Shown here: positions 33,603-42,128 of the stretch, piece after piece
Layout of the letters: every line of letters starts with the position of its first letter
Numbering within the stretch: position 1 is the first letter of the stretch
NCBI GenBank assembly: GCA_002293145.1
Contig: DBCO01000025.1
Location: forward strand, 1 to 64,000
Direction: 5' to 3'
DNA: 64,000 bases
From: Akkermansiaceae bacterium UBA956
GTDB taxonomy: Bacteria > Verrucomicrobiota > Verrucomicrobiia > Verrucomicrobiales > Akkermansiaceae
Notes under the pieces: model-generated
Seen by the model: the letters and a program-made list of their open reading frames with translations, nothing else
Told to the model about the DNA's origin: nothing
The model's database searches: none
Translations under genes and position numbers: made by a program

Positions 33603-34991
33603 ATGGAAACAATAACAATTACTAACATTTGTTGCATTGGCGCAGGCTACGTGGGCGGCCCCACCATGGCCATGATCGCTGCCAAATGTCCGCACATTCA
33701 AGTCAACGTCGTCGACATGAATGAAAAACGCATCGCCGCTTGGAATTCAGATGAACTCCCCGTCTACGAGCCAGGCCTCATGGAATTGGTCGAAGGCTGC
33801 CGCGGCAAAAATCTCCATTTCTCGACCGATGTCCGCGAGGCCATCCGCAATGCCAACATGATATTTGTTGCTGTGGGCACACCCACCAAGACCTACGGTG
33901 CCGGTGCAGGCCGTGCCGCCGATCTTTGCTACGTCGAGTCCGCGGCTCGCATGATTGCGGAGGAATCCACTGGTCCGAAAATCGTCGTCGAAAAATCCAC
34001 CATCCCCGTGCGCACCGCTGAGGCCATGCGCACCATTTTGGAAGCCAATTCCCCGAGCGGAAAGTTCCAGGTTCTCTCCAATCCGGAATTCCTTGCCGAG
34101 GGCACTGCCGTCGAAGACATGGTCGCTCCCGATCGCATTCTCATCGGCGGTGAACAAACCCCAGAAGGACTCCAAGCCATTGAAAAGCTCGTCAGCGTCT
34201 ACGCCAATTGGGTGCCGCGTGAAAAAATCCTCACCACCAATACTTGGTCATCCGAGCTCTCCAAGCTTGTCGCCAATGCCTTCCTCGCCCAGCGCATTTC
34301 CTCGATCAATTCCATTTCCGCCCTCTGCGAAAAAACCGGAGCGAACATCCACGAAGTGAGTCGCGCCATCGGTCATGATTCCCGCATCGGCCCGAAATTC
34401 CTCAAATCCTCCGTCGGCTTCGGCGGCTCCTGTTTCCAAAAAGACATTCTCAACCTCGTCTACCTCTGTGAGCATTTCGGCCTGCCTGAAGTCGCCGCTT
34501 ATTGGGAACAAGTCATCATCATGAACGATTGGCAAAAGTCCCGCTTTGCCCGCAAAATCGTGCAAAATCTTTTCAATACCGTGTCTGGCAAAAAAATCGG
34601 CATCCTCGGTTTCGCCTTCAAAAAAGACACCAACGACACCCGCGAGTCCGCCGCCATCTACGTCTGCCGCGATCTCTTGCTCGAAAACGCAAAACTCGCC
34701 ATTTACGATCCCAAGGTCGAGCGCGAACAAATCATCGCTGATCTCAAATACGTCGGCATCTCCGATTCACTCCTACTCAACAACCTTGAAATCGTCGATG
34801 ACCCGTATGCAGCGCTCCATCAAGCTCATGCCTTGGCGGTCATGACCGAGTGGGATGAATTCGCCCATCTCGATTACGAAAAAATCCAGGAAAGCATGTT
34901 CAAGCCCGCCTTCGCCTTCGATGGTCGTAACATCCTTCCGTCGGAGAAATTGCGTAGCCTCGGCTACTCGTTGTTCACGATCGGAAGCTGA
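33603..34991 (+). CDS. ugd: UDP-glucose 6-dehydrogenase, animal-type
   Basis: A 462-residue enzyme that oxidises UDP-glucose to UDP-glucuronate with two NAD+. The N-terminal NAD loop is GAGYVGGPTMAMIA, the active-site motif is SVGFGGSCFQKD (Cys277) and the C-terminal domain has ILGFAFKKDTNDTRES. The segments TTNTWSSELSKLVANAFLAQ and ISSINSISALCEKTGA are close to animal UGDH and not to the shorter bacterial Ugd type. The frame is open far upstream in the preceding gene, but the Rossmann motif places the start at 33603. Its product feeds the UXS-like enzyme at 27.0 kb. Confidence 0.95.
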   Translation: METITITNICCIGAGYVGGPTMAMIAAKCPHIQVNVVDMNEKRIAAWNSDELPVYEPGLMELVEGCRGKNLHFSTDVREAIRNANMIFVAVGTPTKTYGAGAGRAADLCYVESAARMIAEESTGPKIVVEKSTIPVRTAEAMRTILEANSPSGKFQVLSNPEFLAEGTAVEDMVAPDRILIGGEQTPEGLQAIEKLVSVYANWVPREKILTTNTWSSELSKLVANAFLAQRISSINSISALCEKTGANIHEVSRAIGHDSRIGPKFLKSSVGFGGSCFQKDILNLVYLCEHFGLPEVAAYWEQVIIMNDWQKSRFARKIVQNLFNTVSGKKIGILGFAFKKDTNDTRESAAIYVCRDLLLENAKLAIYDPKVEREQIIADLKYVGISDSLLLNNLEIVDDPYAALHQAHALAVMTEWDEFAHLDYEKIQESMFKPAFAFDGRNILPSEKLRSLGYSLFTIGS

Positions 34992-35039
34992 ATGGCTTAT
35001 CGCCTCATGCTTGAGGTAAGCATTTCATAAGAAACGACC

Positions 35040-35594
35040 ATGCCTAGCAAAGAACAACTCATCGAACTCTGCCAAGCCCATCCGGTTTTGCTGTTCTTAG
35101 CCATCGCAATTTTGCCCGGTATGGGTTTTCCCGCCAGCCCTCTGCTCATCGCCGCGGGCGTCGCTTGGGGTGGTGGACTGCGTGCCTGCTCACTAGCCAT
35201 TAGCGCGAGTGCCATCAACATGACCTGGACTTATTTTCTCGCTACCGGTATCGGTAAACCTCTCTTGCTGCGCTTGTTTGGCAAAAGACTGCAAAAGTGG
35301 GAGGCACCCCAAGGCAAAAACCTCTACCTAATCACCGCAGCGCTGCGTCTCACGCCTGGCATCCCCTTTTTCCTCCAAAACTACGCCCTCGGCATCATGG
35401 GCATTCCCTTCCTCCCCTACATCCTCATGTCCATCCCTCTAAGTGGAATTTACATGATTGGCTTCGTCGTCTCTGGCGGCGCGATCTTATCAGGCAACAT
35501 CGCCCAAGCACTGGCTGGAATGGGATTGATTCTTTTAGTTACTCTACTTCTTCGTTTCATCCGATCTCGTTCACGCGCATCTAAGTTGAATTAA
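35040..35594 (+). CDS. SNARE-associated/VTT (DedA/TVP38-like) membrane protein
   Basis: A 184-residue membrane protein with about four to five hydrophobic segments. The pattern ILPGMGFPASPLLIAAGVAWG and later LYLITAALRLTPGIPFFLQNYALG matches the VTT domain of DedA/TVP38-type proteins, including the Arg in a re-entrant hydrophobic loop. Several relatives move undecaprenyl phosphate or other lipids across the membrane, which would suit a polysaccharide locus, but this is only inference. It is 48 bp after ugd and ends the first block. Confidence 0.75.
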   Translation: MPSKEQLIELCQAHPVLLFLAIAILPGMGFPASPLLIAAGVAWGGGLRACSLAISASAINMTWTYFLATGIGKPLLLRLFGKRLQKWEAPQGKNLYLITAALRLTPGIPFFLQNYALGIMGIPFLPYILMSIPLSGIYMIGFVVSGGAILSGNIAQALAGMGLILLVTLLLRFIRSRSRASKLN

Positions 35595-35887
35595 ATTGGC
35601 TACCTCGCATTATTTGTAAAAAAAATGCTGGTAACAAAAGCAGAATGCCATAATTAGCTGGCGCCGAGTGTTTTCATACAAAAAAATAGTAAGTTCATCG
35701 AAATACTCAGCATCGCCATGTTTTTGGATCTCTTGCATGCCATAAATTTAGCCAGCGCAATTATCGATAAGTCTATCTTTTTAACAGTAAGCTAAAAAAT
35801 CATTTATTAAGTGATGTAGTTGCAGTAAAAAGTTTTCCAGTGTGATAAAAATCAAGCATTAATATTCCAAACGTATATAAAACAGCC
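35595..35887. other. AT-rich intergenic region before the second polysaccharide block
   Basis: A 293-bp stretch that is visibly richer in A and T than its neighbours, with no coding frame. A weak extended -10-like element (TGTGATAAA, 35841-35849) and a TATATA at about 35874-35879 could be promoter elements for the downstream GT2 gene. Nothing is strong enough to be called alone. Confidence 0.5.
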
Positions 35888-36832
35888 ATGATGAAAACCA
35901 TTGCCATAATATTGCCAGCATACAACGAGGAGCTCACAATCGTGGATACTATGAAGGACTTCTACGGCATCTGTCCAGAAGCCGAGATCTACGTGATTGA
36001 CAATGCATCAAAAGACCGAACCAACGAACTCGCTCGTGCAGCCTACAAAGAGATCGGCTGCAAGGGGCGTCTGTTAGAAGAGCCCCGTAAAGGAAAGGCT
36101 GCTGCTGTCCGCAAGGCTTTCACCGACATAGATGCCGACATATATGTCATGGCAGATGCTGACATGACCTACCCTGCCAGCGATCTACCCGCCCTTCTTT
36201 CACCAATTTTGGAAAACAAGGCCGACATCGTCTGCGGTAATCGGCATGACTCTGGAGTATACAAGCGCGAAAACAAACGTCCCTTTCATGATTTTGGCAA
36301 CAACCTTGTGCGCAAACTCATCAATATTTTATTCAATGGTAAGCTTGAAGATATCCTTACTGGATATCGAGTTATGACGAAGCGTTTTGTCAAAAATTAT
36401 CCCATTCTCGCTGGAGGTTTCGAGCTTGAGACCGAGATGAGTATTCACTCTCTCGATAAGGGCTACTCCATATTGGAGGTCCCCACGGACTACCGTGATC
36501 GCCCAGAAGGTTCAGTATCTAAACTGAACACGATCACTGATGGACTGCTCGTACTCAAAACTATTTTTTCTATTTTTGTCAAACATCGTCCGCTGATTTT
36601 CTTTACGATTTGCGCCCTACTGTTCGCTCTCGGCGCATTAGCTGCAGGATCGTTTCCTGTCATCGAGTATTTCCAAACAGGTACTATTCTTCACGTTCCG
36701 CTTGCCATTCTTGCCTCCGGTTTGTCTATCCTATCGATGCTGAGTTTCTCTGTCGCTGTGATCTTAGATGGCATAGCCGCGAGCCATCGTTTCAACCACG
36801 CACTTCAGCTGTTACATTGGCGTGACAATTAA
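35888..36832 (+). CDS. Family 2 glycosyltransferase, polyprenyl-phosphate type
   Basis: A 314-residue GT-A enzyme with two C-terminal membrane helices. The N-terminal AIILPAYNEELTIVDTMKD starts the nucleotide-binding domain, and ADIYVMADADMTYP carries the DxD metal site (Asp90/Asp92). RHDSGVYKRENKRPFHDFGNN and ILTGYRVMTKRFVK are typical of dolichol-phosphate-mannose-synthase-like enzymes. It probably makes an undecaprenyl-phosphate-sugar donor for the next gene, a GT-C membrane glycosyltransferase. Two adjacent ATG codons offer the start. Confidence 0.88.
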   Translation: MMKTIAIILPAYNEELTIVDTMKDFYGICPEAEIYVIDNASKDRTNELARAAYKEIGCKGRLLEEPRKGKAAAVRKAFTDIDADIYVMADADMTYPASDLPALLSPILENKADIVCGNRHDSGVYKRENKRPFHDFGNNLVRKLINILFNGKLEDILTGYRVMTKRFVKNYPILAGGFELETEMSIHSLDKGYSILEVPTDYRDRPEGSVSKLNTITDGLLVLKTIFSIFVKHRPLIFFTICALLFALGALAAGSFPVIEYFQTGTILHVPLAILASGLSILSMLSFSVAVILDGIAASHRFNHALQLLHWRDN

Positions 36833-36863
36833 TCGGCAGACAGGAACATAAACAAATGAGATT

Positions 36864-38780
36864 ATGGAAAAACGAACATCTCAGATTCTTTCCCCTCTCA
36901 CTCTTTGGCTACTGTTATGCAGCATCCTCAATGCCGGAGGTTGGCTGCTTTCTTCCATCGGGCATCTGTCTGTATGGGGCTACATCGGGTTGCTGGCTCC
37001 ATTTGTTGTAGCCTCTGGTTGGTATTTCATTTCTCGCAAATCTATCATATGTTGGGGTTTCCGCTTACGCAGGTTTAAGCGACTTTTCCCGGCTTCCTTT
37101 GCTGTAGTCGCCATTCTCGCGGTCCTTGGAGGTGCCCTGCATGGCCCAGCTAACTACGATGCGCTGGCTTACCGCACCCCTCGCGTTCTGCATTGGCTTG
37201 CCGAGGGGCATTGGCACTGGATCCATACTGACTTCCAGAGATTAAATACTCGGGGCAATGGAATTGAATGGCTCACTGCCCCGCTGTTACTTTTCACCCA
37301 AACTGATCGCCTTTTATTCCTCATCAATGCAATATCTTTTCTCTTATTGCCCGGAATCTGTTTCCGCCTTTTGTCTAACTTAGGTGTTAGGAAAAAAGTG
37401 GCCTGGATTTGGATGTGGATACTGCCAACAGGTTATTGTTACGCATTGCAGGCAGGGAGCATCGCCAATGACCTCTTTGGCGCGACCCTTGTATTTGCGG
37501 CTTTTGATTATGCTCTGCGTGCTACCCGCGAACGCAATACCGCACTCGCCTGTTTATCTGTTCTTGCCGCTGCTCTTATGACCTCCGTCAAGGCCTTTAA
37601 CTTAGTTTTACTGCTTCCTTGGGGGTTGGCCATGTTGCCTAACATCATGATTATGTTACGCCGGCCGCTGCTCTCTTTCGCAACAGGCATCTTCGCTCTT
37701 GGCATCTCCATCGTTCCTACATGCTTACTCAATCATGTCAACTGCGGAGACTGGAGGGGGATTGGAGCCGAACCAATCAATTTGGGCTCTGGATCTCCCA
37801 GCTTTCATTTAGGCGTCAATGCAATTCTTGTTCCCCTTCATAACCTTAATCCACCAGTCAACCCTCTAGCAGGTTCTTGGAATCGATGGACTGAAAAAAA
37901 CTTACCCGAATCTTGGAGGGTGAAAGTAAATAGTCACTTCGAGGATGGAGCCTCGACGTTGAGGCTGGGTGAAATGCAAATGGAAGAATCCACAGGGCTG
38001 GGCTTTGGCATCTCATTATTGTTTTTGTTTATTTTGGTAGGAAAACATACTTTGCGACGGCCTCCTACAAAGAATTTGGTAGGCAGTTTACTCTCTCAGA
38101 AAAACCTCATACCCGCAGGTGCTGCTTTTGCAGTCATATATTTCCTTGCTCAATCTGGCTTTGCATGTCCGGCTCGTTATTTGGCTCCCTTCTACGTTCT
38201 CCTCATCGCTCCTGTTCTTCGCCTGCCACGCGCCTTCGTATTGACAAAATCCCGTTTGTGGAGGGGTCTCGCTCTCCTGTCATTTGCCATTACTGCTGTG
38301 CTTGTCATCATCGCTCCTCCCCGCCCGCTCTGGCCGGCTACCACAATGCTTAAGGCCTTAAAAGCAGATCAAAGTGATTCTTCTTTGCTAAAACGCGTTT
38401 GGACAGTTTATTCGGTATATGGAGAGCGTTCGCAAGGGTTTCAACCTCTGAGAGCGATCTTACCAAAAGATCTTGATGAAATTGGCTTAGTAACCTTTGA
38501 TGATCCAGAAACTTCGTTGTGGAAACCATTCGATTCTCTCAGAATCAGGCATATCACTGGCGATGATACTGCAAAATCCGCGCGCGAGCATGGAGTCAGC
38601 TTTGTTCTTGTCAGTGAATACACATTGGAAACCCAAACAAAATACACTTTGGATGAATGGCTCGTTCGCTTCGACGCAGAAATTGTCTCATCGATGGAGC
38701 TAGCACTGCGCGCCACCCGCGGACCTACCCGTTGGCATCTTGTTAAGCTTCGTCCCGGCTCATTGGAAGGGCATGAATAA
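36864..38780 (+). CDS. GT-C type multi-spanning glycosyltransferase
   Basis: A 638-residue integral membrane protein with about ten or more hydrophobic helices. The first large loop contains GPANYDALAYRTPRVLHWL, where GT39/GT83-like enzymes have their catalytic acidic residue (Asp in NYDAL). The C-terminal part (from about residue 500) is a soluble domain with no recognised motif. Such enzymes take sugar from polyprenyl-phosphate on the outer face of the inner membrane. The previous gene (31 bp upstream) would make such a donor, so the pair probably adds a side-chain sugar. Exact family assignment is uncertain. Confidence 0.75.
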   Translation: MEKRTSQILSPLTLWLLLCSILNAGGWLLSSIGHLSVWGYIGLLAPFVVASGWYFISRKSIICWGFRLRRFKRLFPASFAVVAILAVLGGALHGPANYDALAYRTPRVLHWLAEGHWHWIHTDFQRLNTRGNGIEWLTAPLLLFTQTDRLLFLINAISFLLLPGICFRLLSNLGVRKKVAWIWMWILPTGYCYALQAGSIANDLFGATLVFAAFDYALRATRERNTALACLSVLAAALMTSVKAFNLVLLLPWGLAMLPNIMIMLRRPLLSFATGIFALGISIVPTCLLNHVNCGDWRGIGAEPINLGSGSPSFHLGVNAILVPLHNLNPPVNPLAGSWNRWTEKNLPESWRVKVNSHFEDGASTLRLGEMQMEESTGLGFGISLLFLFILVGKHTLRRPPTKNLVGSLLSQKNLIPAGAAFAVIYFLAQSGFACPARYLAPFYVLLIAPVLRLPRAFVLTKSRLWRGLALLSFAITAVLVIIAPPRPLWPATTMLKALKADQSDSSLLKRVWTVYSVYGERSQGFQPLRAILPKDLDEIGLVTFDDPETSLWKPFDSLRIRHITGDDTAKSAREHGVSFVLVSEYTLETQTKYTLDEWLVRFDAEIVSSMELALRATRGPTRWHLVKLRPGSLEGHE

Positions 38781-38806
38781 TACCCTAATACCTAATTCAA
38801 CATATC

Positions 38807-39574
38807 ATGTCTTTTCTCAAAGAAACATCGCTCGACGCTCTTGAAGTCGGCTCCCGTGAATTTTTTGACGCCCAGAAAAATCTCATTCGCAAGCGCTCTC
38901 TTCTCAAGCACTGCTACGATATATGGTATGACCTATTGATCGAGGATGCGAAGTCCGTACCCGCAGAAGCAGTATTGTTGGAACTTGGCAGCGGAGGCAG
39001 CCTGCTCAAAGATCGCGAACCACGCTTCATCACCTCCGATGTAATCGACGGGGTAGCCGAAATGGTTATAGATGCTCGCAAGCTTCCTTTTGCTGATTCC
39101 TCGCTGCAGGCGATAGCTCTTACTCATGTTCTCCACCACATTCCGCAAGTAGAAAAGTTTTTTCACGAAGCCGTGCGCACCCTCCAGCCAGGCGGTGTTA
39201 TTACTATGATTGAGGTGGCTCACACTCCATTCGCCCGATTTTTCTTCGATAACTTTCACCCTGAACCGTATGATGACACGCCGACGAACTGGGACTTCTC
39301 GCAACGCCATTCGATGATGGATTCGAACCAAGCATTATCATGGATGGTATTTGTTCGAGACAAAAAACGCTTTGAACGCGAATTTCCCATGCTGGAAATT
39401 GAAAAAACCTCGTTCACCCCTTGGCTTACCTATCTCTTATCAGGCGGTGTTACAAAAAAATACTTAATTCCAAGCTTTCTAGATCCGATTATCCATATCT
39501 TCGAAAAAATTCTCACCCCTCTGCGCCCCGTTTTTGCTCTTCATTGGCATATCCGCATTCGTCGTAAGGCATGA
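38807..39574 (+). CDS. Class I SAM-dependent methyltransferase
   Basis: A 255-residue protein. The SAM-binding core reads VLLELGSGGSLLKDR (motif I), FITSDVID (acidic end of strand 2), ARKLPFADSSLQAIALTHVLHHI (motif II/III) and LQPGGVITMIEVA. This is the Methyltransf_11 pattern. The C terminus is longer, with aromatic residues and a basic end. It would methylate a sugar or lipid intermediate of the pathway. It lies between the GT-C gene and the GMC oxidoreductase, which points to a shared precursor. Confidence 0.85.
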   Translation: MSFLKETSLDALEVGSREFFDAQKNLIRKRSLLKHCYDIWYDLLIEDAKSVPAEAVLLELGSGGSLLKDREPRFITSDVIDGVAEMVIDARKLPFADSSLQAIALTHVLHHIPQVEKFFHEAVRTLQPGGVITMIEVAHTPFARFFFDNFHPEPYDDTPTNWDFSQRHSMMDSNQALSWMVFVRDKKRFEREFPMLEIEKTSFTPWLTYLLSGGVTKKYLIPSFLDPIIHIFEKILTPLRPVFALHWHIRIRRKA

Positions 39575-39595
39575 GACGCCTCGTTCCTAACGTGT

Positions 39596-41227
39596 ATGCA
39601 AGAGAAATCTAAAAATGTCGATTTCGTCGTAATCGGCTCCGGTCCAGCAGCTATCGCAGCTGTATCGGCTCTCGTCCGCTTGGGCCGTCCCGTTACGATA
39701 CTCGATGTGGGTATGGAACTTGAAAAAGTGCAGACAAATTCCCTGGCAGAGCTAGCGTCTCAGCAAAAATTCGAATGGAGTTCCGCAACCCTACAGACAA
39801 TATCACCACAAAGATCAGTTCAAGAAGGACGTAAGGATCTCGGACACGCGAAACTTTCGTATGGATCTGCGTATTCTTTCGCTGGATCGAATTCTCCGCT
39901 TAATTTACTTTGGAAAAAAGGTAAATCATTCAATCACTCACTCGCTAAGGGTGGCCTCAGCAATGTGTGGGGTTCCTCTATACTGCCCATGCGGGCTGCG
40001 GATATGAAGGATTGGCCCATTTCTCTAACAGACCTGGAACCTCATTATAAAGCGATAGCAGAGTTCGTTCCTAACACTCGTTCCGGAGCCGACATTGATT
40101 CGATCCTTCCTTCTTATTCTTCAAAATCTCATAGAATTCCTCTCTCTTCTCAAGCTCGCTTCCTGCTTAAAGATCTCAAATCCAATCGCGACACGCTGCG
40201 CAAAAGTGGTATTCACTTCGGGGAAAGCCGCCTAGCGATTAGTGCAGAGGGCGACTCTCATCGCAAATCATGCAATCTTTGCGGCCGTTGCCTCACTGGA
40301 TGCCCGTATCGCCTCATTTATTCCTCCGCTCATTCACTCGATGATCTCCTAGCATCACCCCTCGTTACTTACCTGCCTGGGCGCTTCGTTGAGCGCGTCG
40401 AAAGCTCCAATGATACAGTAATCATCTACGGTCATCATACAACGGATTCGAGTTCCTTTAGTATCATTGCCGCACGCGTATTCCTCGGTGCTGGCGTCCT
40501 TCCCACTGCAAACATCGTTCTCAGCTCTTTACCTGCGGAAAAACGGCGTGTTAGAATGCTTGACAGTCAATACTTCATCTACCCGATCTTCCGTTTCTCC
40601 TCGGCCCCATTCACGGAAAGCGAGGAAAAGCACACCTCGGCGCAACTTTTTATGGAAATTGACGATCCTTCCATTAGCCCATATCTCGTTCACATACAGC
40701 TTTATGGTCATAGCGATTTTCTAGTGAATGAACTCGAGGCTACCTTTTTGCGTATTCCGATGCGCTGGAAATGGTTTCGTGAGAATTTTATTGGTCGTCT
40801 AATGGTTGCTCAGGGCTTCTTGCACTCGTCCCACTCTGGTTCGATCGATCTCGAACTTATCTCTTCTCATAACGGGCAAACATCCTTATCCACTTCCTGT
40901 AACCCTTCATTACTAGCGTTCAGAAAAGTCATTCGTATCGGCTGGAAGTTACTCACAAGCGGCTTGAAAATTCGAGCGATACCATTATTTCCCGGGTTGA
41001 AATTCCCTGACCCCGGAGCCAGCTACCACAGTGGCGGCTCTTTCCCCATGAGTTCCCAGCCCGTCGGCTCACAGACTGATATTCTCGGACGCCTCAAGGA
41101 GCATCCACGGCTTCACATAATTGATGCATCGGTGTTACCCTCAGTACCTGCCACTACGATTACCTTTACGGTTATGGCGAATGCCCATCGCATCGCTACT
41201 GCGGCAGCAGCTCTTGAGCCCTTATGA
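39596..41227 (+). CDS. GMC-family flavin oxidoreductase with ferredoxin-like Cys motif
   Basis: A 543-residue FAD protein. The N-terminal FAD loop is FVVIGSGPAAIAAVSAL and the C-terminal GMC signature is HIIDASVLPSVPATTITFTV followed by ANAHRIA. In between sits CNLCGRCLTGCP with Cys226, Cys229, Cys232 and Cys236, the CxxCxxCxxxCP spacing of a 4Fe-4S ferredoxin site. Fe-S clusters are known in some GMC catalytic subunits, and a related cysteine cluster occurs in long-chain alcohol oxidases, but this exact spacing is notable. It overlaps the following SDR gene by ATGA. The pair could oxidise and then reduce a sugar, giving net epimerisation. Confidence 0.85.
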   Translation: MQEKSKNVDFVVIGSGPAAIAAVSALVRLGRPVTILDVGMELEKVQTNSLAELASQQKFEWSSATLQTISPQRSVQEGRKDLGHAKLSYGSAYSFAGSNSPLNLLWKKGKSFNHSLAKGGLSNVWGSSILPMRAADMKDWPISLTDLEPHYKAIAEFVPNTRSGADIDSILPSYSSKSHRIPLSSQARFLLKDLKSNRDTLRKSGIHFGESRLAISAEGDSHRKSCNLCGRCLTGCPYRLIYSSAHSLDDLLASPLVTYLPGRFVERVESSNDTVIIYGHHTTDSSSFSIIAARVFLGAGVLPTANIVLSSLPAEKRRVRMLDSQYFIYPIFRFSSAPFTESEEKHTSAQLFMEIDDPSISPYLVHIQLYGHSDFLVNELEATFLRIPMRWKWFRENFIGRLMVAQGFLHSSHSGSIDLELISSHNGQTSLSTSCNPSLLAFRKVIRIGWKLLTSGLKIRAIPLFPGLKFPDPGASYHSGGSFPMSSQPVGSQTDILGRLKEHPRLHIIDASVLPSVPATTITFTVMANAHRIATAAAALEPL

Positions 41228-42054
41228 AAATCGCTCTTACAGGCGCATCAGGCTACGTCGGCGGAGCCATTGCCAGTGCCTTTCGAGAGCGCGGTTACGA
41301 GGTGCTTTCTCTGAGTCGTCGTCCCTGCCTACCACCATGGCAACACTACTCGCTTGGCGATGATCCTAACTCCATTTCGTGGGAAAACGTTCAGGTCTTA
41401 ATTCACGCAGCTCATGACTTCACTGCTGCTACCCCTAGTGACAATCATACCCGCAATATAGCACCAGCGATTGATCTATTCAATGCTGCCCATGAGGCTG
41501 GCGTGCCTCATCTCGTTTTTATCAGTTCCATGAGTAGTTTTGAGAATTGCACATCGGAATATGGCAAGGCCAAATTGGCCATCGAACAGCAGATATCCCA
41601 TCTCAATCCTACTCTCGTGCGACCAGGCCTTGTCTGGGGTGGTGACACAGGCGGGGTAATGGCTGCTTTAGAGGCTACAGTAATTCATTTGCCCATTGTT
41701 CCTTACATTAGTGGTGGCAATACACTCAACCAATATCTTGTTCACGCAGAGGACCTTGCGACAAATCTAGCAAACATCATAGAATCTCAGCCTCCATCAA
41801 AGGCTCAGATCATCGCGTCCTATCATCCACAATCACAATCGCTGTTTGATATCTTGAAAATCCTCGCCGCAAGGCACGTTAAAAAGCGACTATTCATTCC
41901 GATCCACTGGAGATTTGCAATGCTCGGAATCAACATTTTCGAAACCTTGCGCATTCGTCTACCATTTCGCAGCGACAGTCTCAAAGGTTTAGTCTTCGCC
42001 AATCAGTCACCACCTTCTCCAGAAAATCCTTCCAGCTACAGAAAATTTTGTTAG
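41224..42054 (+). CDS. NAD-dependent epimerase/dehydratase family SDR
   Basis: A 276-residue extended SDR. It has the nucleotide loop LTGASGYVGGAIASAF, the catalytic Ser segment FISSMSSFENC and a YGKAKLAIE Tyr-Lys pair. The rest is shorter and more diverged than classical sugar epimerases, ending in a hydrophobic IPIHWRFAMLGINIF. It overlaps the GMC gene by four bases, so translation is coupled. It probably acts as a reductase on the product of the oxidase. No substrate-specific motif is recognisable. Confidence 0.85.
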   Translation: MKIALTGASGYVGGAIASAFRERGYEVLSLSRRPCLPPWQHYSLGDDPNSISWENVQVLIHAAHDFTAATPSDNHTRNIAPAIDLFNAAHEAGVPHLVFISSMSSFENCTSEYGKAKLAIEQQISHLNPTLVRPGLVWGGDTGGVMAALEATVIHLPIVPYISGGNTLNQYLVHAEDLATNLANIIESQPPSKAQIIASYHPQSQSLFDILKILAARHVKKRLFIPIHWRFAMLGINIFETLRIRLPFRSDSLKGLVFANQSPPSPENPSSYRKFC

Positions 42055-42128
42055 TTGCGCTACAACCAGGCAACGTGTGACGCTCTTCAACAAAGAATTG
42101 CATATCCCCCCAAACATCTTCCCATTAC

